The position numbers and the translations under genes are program-made. Positions 63,491 to 64,000 of a stretch of 64,000 nt of DNA are shown in pieces. The number at the start of each line of letters is the position of its first letter. Positions within the stretch are counted from its first letter, which is position 1. The DNA comes from Nemertoderma westbladi (lineage: Eukaryota > Xenacoelomorpha > Nemertodermatida > Nemertodermatidae): assembly GCA_032718475.1 (NCBI GenBank), contig JAUCBJ010003650.1, positions 62,001 to 126,000 on the forward strand, given 5' to 3'. The notes under the pieces are model-generated. The model made no database searches and was not told the origin of the DNA. It saw nothing but the letters and a program-made list of their open reading frames with translations.

Positions 63491-64000
63491 CAGGGTTTTT
63501 TTTTCAAAATGTCCGCTGTTAAAAGTTTCTAAACGGCGAGGAATAATTTAGAAAATCTCTAATTTGTTTAGAAAACCAAAATAATTTTTGCCCAATGACG
63601 AATGTGAAAGATTAATTTTGAAAAGTAGGCCATGCATTACTTCCTGTATTGCTTTGTTTTCTACTTTATTTAGACAAAATCTGAAAGCGAATTATGACAT
63701 ACCACTCATGAGTTACCAGTGGGCGCGGGCCTACGTAATCTTAAATATCATCGAAACATTAAACTAATAAAGACCTACTACCCTATGTAATGCAGCTTTG
63801 GTAAATTAATGCCATTTTTATTGCGAAGGAATATTCCACATGATTGGGGTGTTGGGGCAGTAAAATAAGTATCAAATTTATAAGACTGTAAATTATGGGA
63901 ATGTCAGTGAAACACTCTTAGACTGTAACACAGTCGATGTCGATCTACTTAGAAATAAACAATAACCATAAATAAACAATAAACAAGAGAAATGAGTGAG
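63491..64000. other. AT-rich non-coding DNA at the right edge
   Basis: I see no gene, RNA or structured repeat here. A short AATAAACAATAAAC run at about 63953-63984 is simple sequence. Nothing shows whether a further gene begins beyond the window. Confidence 0.5.

Overview
The window is animal nuclear DNA, most likely from an invertebrate. It holds pieces of two conserved animal genes, NF-kappa-B (class I Rel homology protein) and FIBP. It also has eukaryotic splice sites and very large tandem repeats. The NF-kappa-B protein resembles vertebrate p105/p100 only in part, so a vertebrate is unlikely. I cannot resolve the phylum.

Layout. (1) 1-1998 is a 15-bp minisatellite. (2) 1999-2663 is mostly unique DNA that ends in a short second patch of the same 15-bp repeat. 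(3) 2664-2794 (minus) is a 131-nt exon encoding the start of the Rel dimerisation (IPT) domain. (4) 2766-55774 is one uninterrupted array, about 53 kb, of a 67-bp monomer with 64, 68, 69, 71 and 78-bp variants, overlapping the exon edge. (5) 55840-56578 (minus) is the first coding exon of the same gene, with the acidic N-terminus and the whole DNA-binding half of the Rel homology domain. (6) 56579-58736 is a non-coding spacer between divergent genes. (7) 58737-59840 (plus) is a complete, intronless FIBP gene. (8) 59841-64000 is AT-rich non-coding DNA with a 118-bp direct duplication, a roughly 1.07-kb inverted-repeat element carrying an 18-bp minisatellite, a G15 run and a second foldback-like repeat pair.

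The central result is that the 53-kb satellite is the intron of the NF-kappa-B gene. Its two flanking exons join in frame (phase 1) to give a plausible Rel homology domain. On the gene's strand each monomer contains a copy of the intron's 3' end plus about 29 nt of the downstream exon, and an acceptor AG placed directly against a GTGAGT donor. The array therefore seems to have grown from the intron/exon junction, and it presents several hundred near-identical splice-site pairs inside one intron. The next intron of the gene begins with, and contains, the unrelated 15-bp minisatellite, so this small exon is sandwiched between two tandem arrays. Array structure (an apparently uniform 36-monomer block and nested higher-order repeats of 682, 1031 and 1160 bp) points to recent local amplification.

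All coordinates and repeat periods were read by eye. Total monomer numbers are estimates from length. Gene identities rest on recognised family motifs, not on a database search.
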